The notes under the pieces are model-generated. The model was given only the letters and a program-made list of their open reading frames with translations. It made no database searches and was not told where the DNA came from. Below, piece by piece: positions 4,253-5,282 of a DNA stretch of 5,282 nucleotides. Where the stretch lies: assembly GCA_023263045.1 (NCBI GenBank), contig JALQXU010000061.1, positions 1 through 5,282 on the forward strand, given 5' to 3'. Origin of the DNA: Pontimonas sp. GTDB taxonomy: Bacteria; Actinomycetota; Actinomycetes; Actinomycetales; Microbacteriaceae. How positions within the stretch are numbered: position 1 is the first letter of the stretch; every line of letters begins with the position of its first letter. The position numbers and the translations under genes are program-made.

Positions 4253-5146
4253 ATGACCAGGGTTGTTGGCTCCGTGCTCAATGGCCTGAGGGGATTCCTG
4301 ATCGGGCTCGCTGAGATCGTCCCGGGAGTAAGCGGCGGAACTGTTGCGCTGATCGCGGGGGTCTACCAGACCCTGATTCGCTCGGCGTCGAGTCTGGTTC
4401 AGACACTCGTCGCGGGTCTTCGCTCAGGACCCGCCGCAGTGCGAGCACCATGGCGAGACATCGCGTGGTCGATTGTGGTGCCCGTAGGGGTGGGAATGGT
4501 GGCCGGAATCTTCCTGGGCGCGTGGCTTCTGGAACCCGTATTGGAGGACTATCCGATCTTGACCAGGGCCGTCTTTGCCGGCCTGATTCTGGCGTCGCTG
4601 TGGGTTCCTCTCCAGATGGTGGGCTCCCGGTGGACACCGGCCTTGGCCCTTGCTGCCCTGGCCAGTGCCTCCGCGGTGTTCTTGGCACTAGGCCTTCCGG
4701 GTGGTGGGCTCCCCAGTGATTCTCTTCTCTGGGTCGCACCGGCTGCCGCTCTTGCAGTGTGCGCTCTAGTCCTCCCCGGGGTGTCGGGCTCATACCTGTT
4801 GTTGACACTGGGTATGTATGAACCCACTCTGTCCGCCGTCAATGATCGTGATGTTGCCTACCTGGCCGTGTTTGTTCTCGGTGCTCTTCTCGGATTGGGC
4901 GTATTCGTGCGAGGTTTGCAATGGCTGCTCGCGAATCATTTCGCCATCACTCTGGCCATCATGACCGGACTCATGCTGGGTTCTTTGCGTGCCCTGTGGC
5001 CATGGCAAGGACCCACGGGTGAGTTGCTCGCGCCAGGTGCTGATGTAGTGATGGTAGCCATTCTGGCTTCGGCAGGTTTTCTTGTTGTGGTGGGAATGAT
5101 CGTGACTCAGCGCGCTCTTGGGCGATCAGGGTTACGAAATCTCTGA
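4253..5146 (+). CDS. popT: DUF368 undecaprenyl-phosphate translocase (PopT type)
   Basis: A 297-residue polytopic membrane protein of the DUF368 family. Members named PopT have been shown to move undecaprenyl phosphate (C55-P), the lipid carrier for peptidoglycan and other wall polymers, back across the membrane for reuse. The signature is clear in both halves: GFLIGLAEIVPGVSGGTVAL (14-33), followed by IAGVYQTLI (34-42), and LVLPGVSGSYLLLTLGMYE (172-190). The paired PGVSG motifs (24-28, 175-179) reflect the internal duplication of the family. Several further hydrophobic helices lie at about 70-93, 104-121, 128-147, 156-175, 201-220, 230-245 and 262-285. The tail is basic (QRALGRSGLRNL). Length fits the family (about 280-310). 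The start is ATG 4253 with a GAAAGG ribosome site. It follows the mini-gene on the same strand after a terminator-like hairpin, and the SDR gene begins 16 nt after its stop. Family is certain; the transport role is by homology. Confidence 0.93.
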   Translation: MTRVVGSVLNGLRGFLIGLAEIVPGVSGGTVALIAGVYQTLIRSASSLVQTLVAGLRSGPAAVRAPWRDIAWSIVVPVGVGMVAGIFLGAWLLEPVLEDYPILTRAVFAGLILASLWVPLQMVGSRWTPALALAALASASAVFLALGLPGGGLPSDSLLWVAPAAALAVCALVLPGVSGSYLLLTLGMYEPTLSAVNDRDVAYLAVFVLGALLGLGVFVRGLQWLLANHFAITLAIMTGLMLGSLRALWPWQGPTGELLAPGADVVMVAILASAGFLVVVGMIVTQRALGRSGLRNL

Positions 5147-5150
5147 CTCC

Positions 5151-5156
5151 TAGACT
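5151..5156 (+). promoter_or_regulatory. -10 box of the SDR gene (leaderless)
   Basis: TAGACT is followed by six bases (TTCACC) and ATG 5163. There is no Shine-Dalgarno sequence before this ATG, so a leaderless transcript is the simplest reading. The box begins 4 nt after the TGA of the DUF368 gene. No consensus -35 is seen inside the end of that gene. Confidence 0.55.
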
Positions 5157-5162
5157 TTCACC

Positions 5163-5282
5163 ATGAACTCTCCGCGCTGGGCACTCGTCACCGGCGCGAG
5201 TAGCGGTCTGGGTGTCGAATACGTTCGCTCCCTCGCCCGCTCTGGCCACAACATTGTGTTGGTCGCCAGGGACGGTGGTCGA
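5163..5282 (+). CDS. SDR family oxidoreductase, N-terminal fragment
   Basis: The first 40 residues of a short-chain dehydrogenase/reductase, cut by the window edge. The Rossmann-fold coenzyme motif T-G-A-S-S-G-L-G (10-17, TGxxxGxG) follows the first beta strand WALV (6-9). The next helix (18-28) leads to the second strand NIVLVAR (30-36). Arg36 right after the second strand is common in SDRs that prefer NADP(H), a weak hint only. ATG 5163 is the natural family start. It has no ribosome site but lies six bases after TAGACT. The catalytic Ser-Tyr-Lys region lies outside the window, so substrate and subfamily cannot be judged. Confidence 0.9.
   Translation, partial: MNSPRWALVTGASSGLGVEYVRSLARSGHNIVLVARDGGR

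Noticed and set aside
4278..5249. Minus-strand frames opposite the DUF368 gene (4278-4808, 4549-4842, 4790-5008 and 4971-5249).
   Set aside because: Their sequences are Arg/Pro/Ser-rich with no family match, and the plus strand encodes a conserved DUF368 protein and an SDR start.

Overview
The window looks like chromosomal DNA of a Gram-positive actinobacterium. The best guess is a Micrococcales/Microbacteriaceae-type organism, but that is an inference from style rather than from a marker gene. The evidence is moderately high GC, a tRNA-Pro gene with no encoded CCA end, two lipoproteins with Gram-positive-style lipoboxes, -10 boxes of the TANNNT type (TAGACT, TAGGCT, TACACT, TAGCGT), and several genes whose start codon sits 6-7 nt after such a box, as in leaderless actinobacterial transcripts.

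Left part (1-1911): two minus-strand genes. At the left edge is a truncated lipoprotein carrying a DUF2202 ferritin-like domain, preceded by an intergenic stretch with two inverted repeats. Upstream of it is a complete YrbG-type Ca2+/Na+ antiporter of the CaCA family, with an extra C-terminal membrane segment. A tRNA-Pro(GGG) gene with its own promoter follows on the plus strand (1912-1985).

Middle (1986-4019): a plus-strand lipoprotein with a TIM-barrel, glycosidase-like domain is read from a good sigma70-like promoter. It converges on a minus-strand pair, a DoxX-like membrane protein and a cupin, which overlap by 8 nt and are probably translationally coupled.

Right part (4020-5282): a plus-strand 38-residue single-pass membrane protein, read divergently from the DoxX/cupin pair. 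Then come a terminator-like hairpin, a DUF368 (PopT-type) undecaprenyl-phosphate translocase, and the first 40 residues of a short-chain dehydrogenase/reductase that runs off the window.

Several products act at the cell envelope (two lipoproteins, antiporter, DoxX-like protein, mini membrane protein, PopT-type translocase), but there is no sign that they form one pathway. No mobile element, CRISPR array, phage gene or obvious defence system is visible. The observations most worth following up are the run of putative leaderless starts, the interlocked divergent promoters at 4019/4062 with their 38-codon gene, the uncharacterised glycosidase-like lipoprotein, and the dyads upstream of the ferritin-like lipoprotein.
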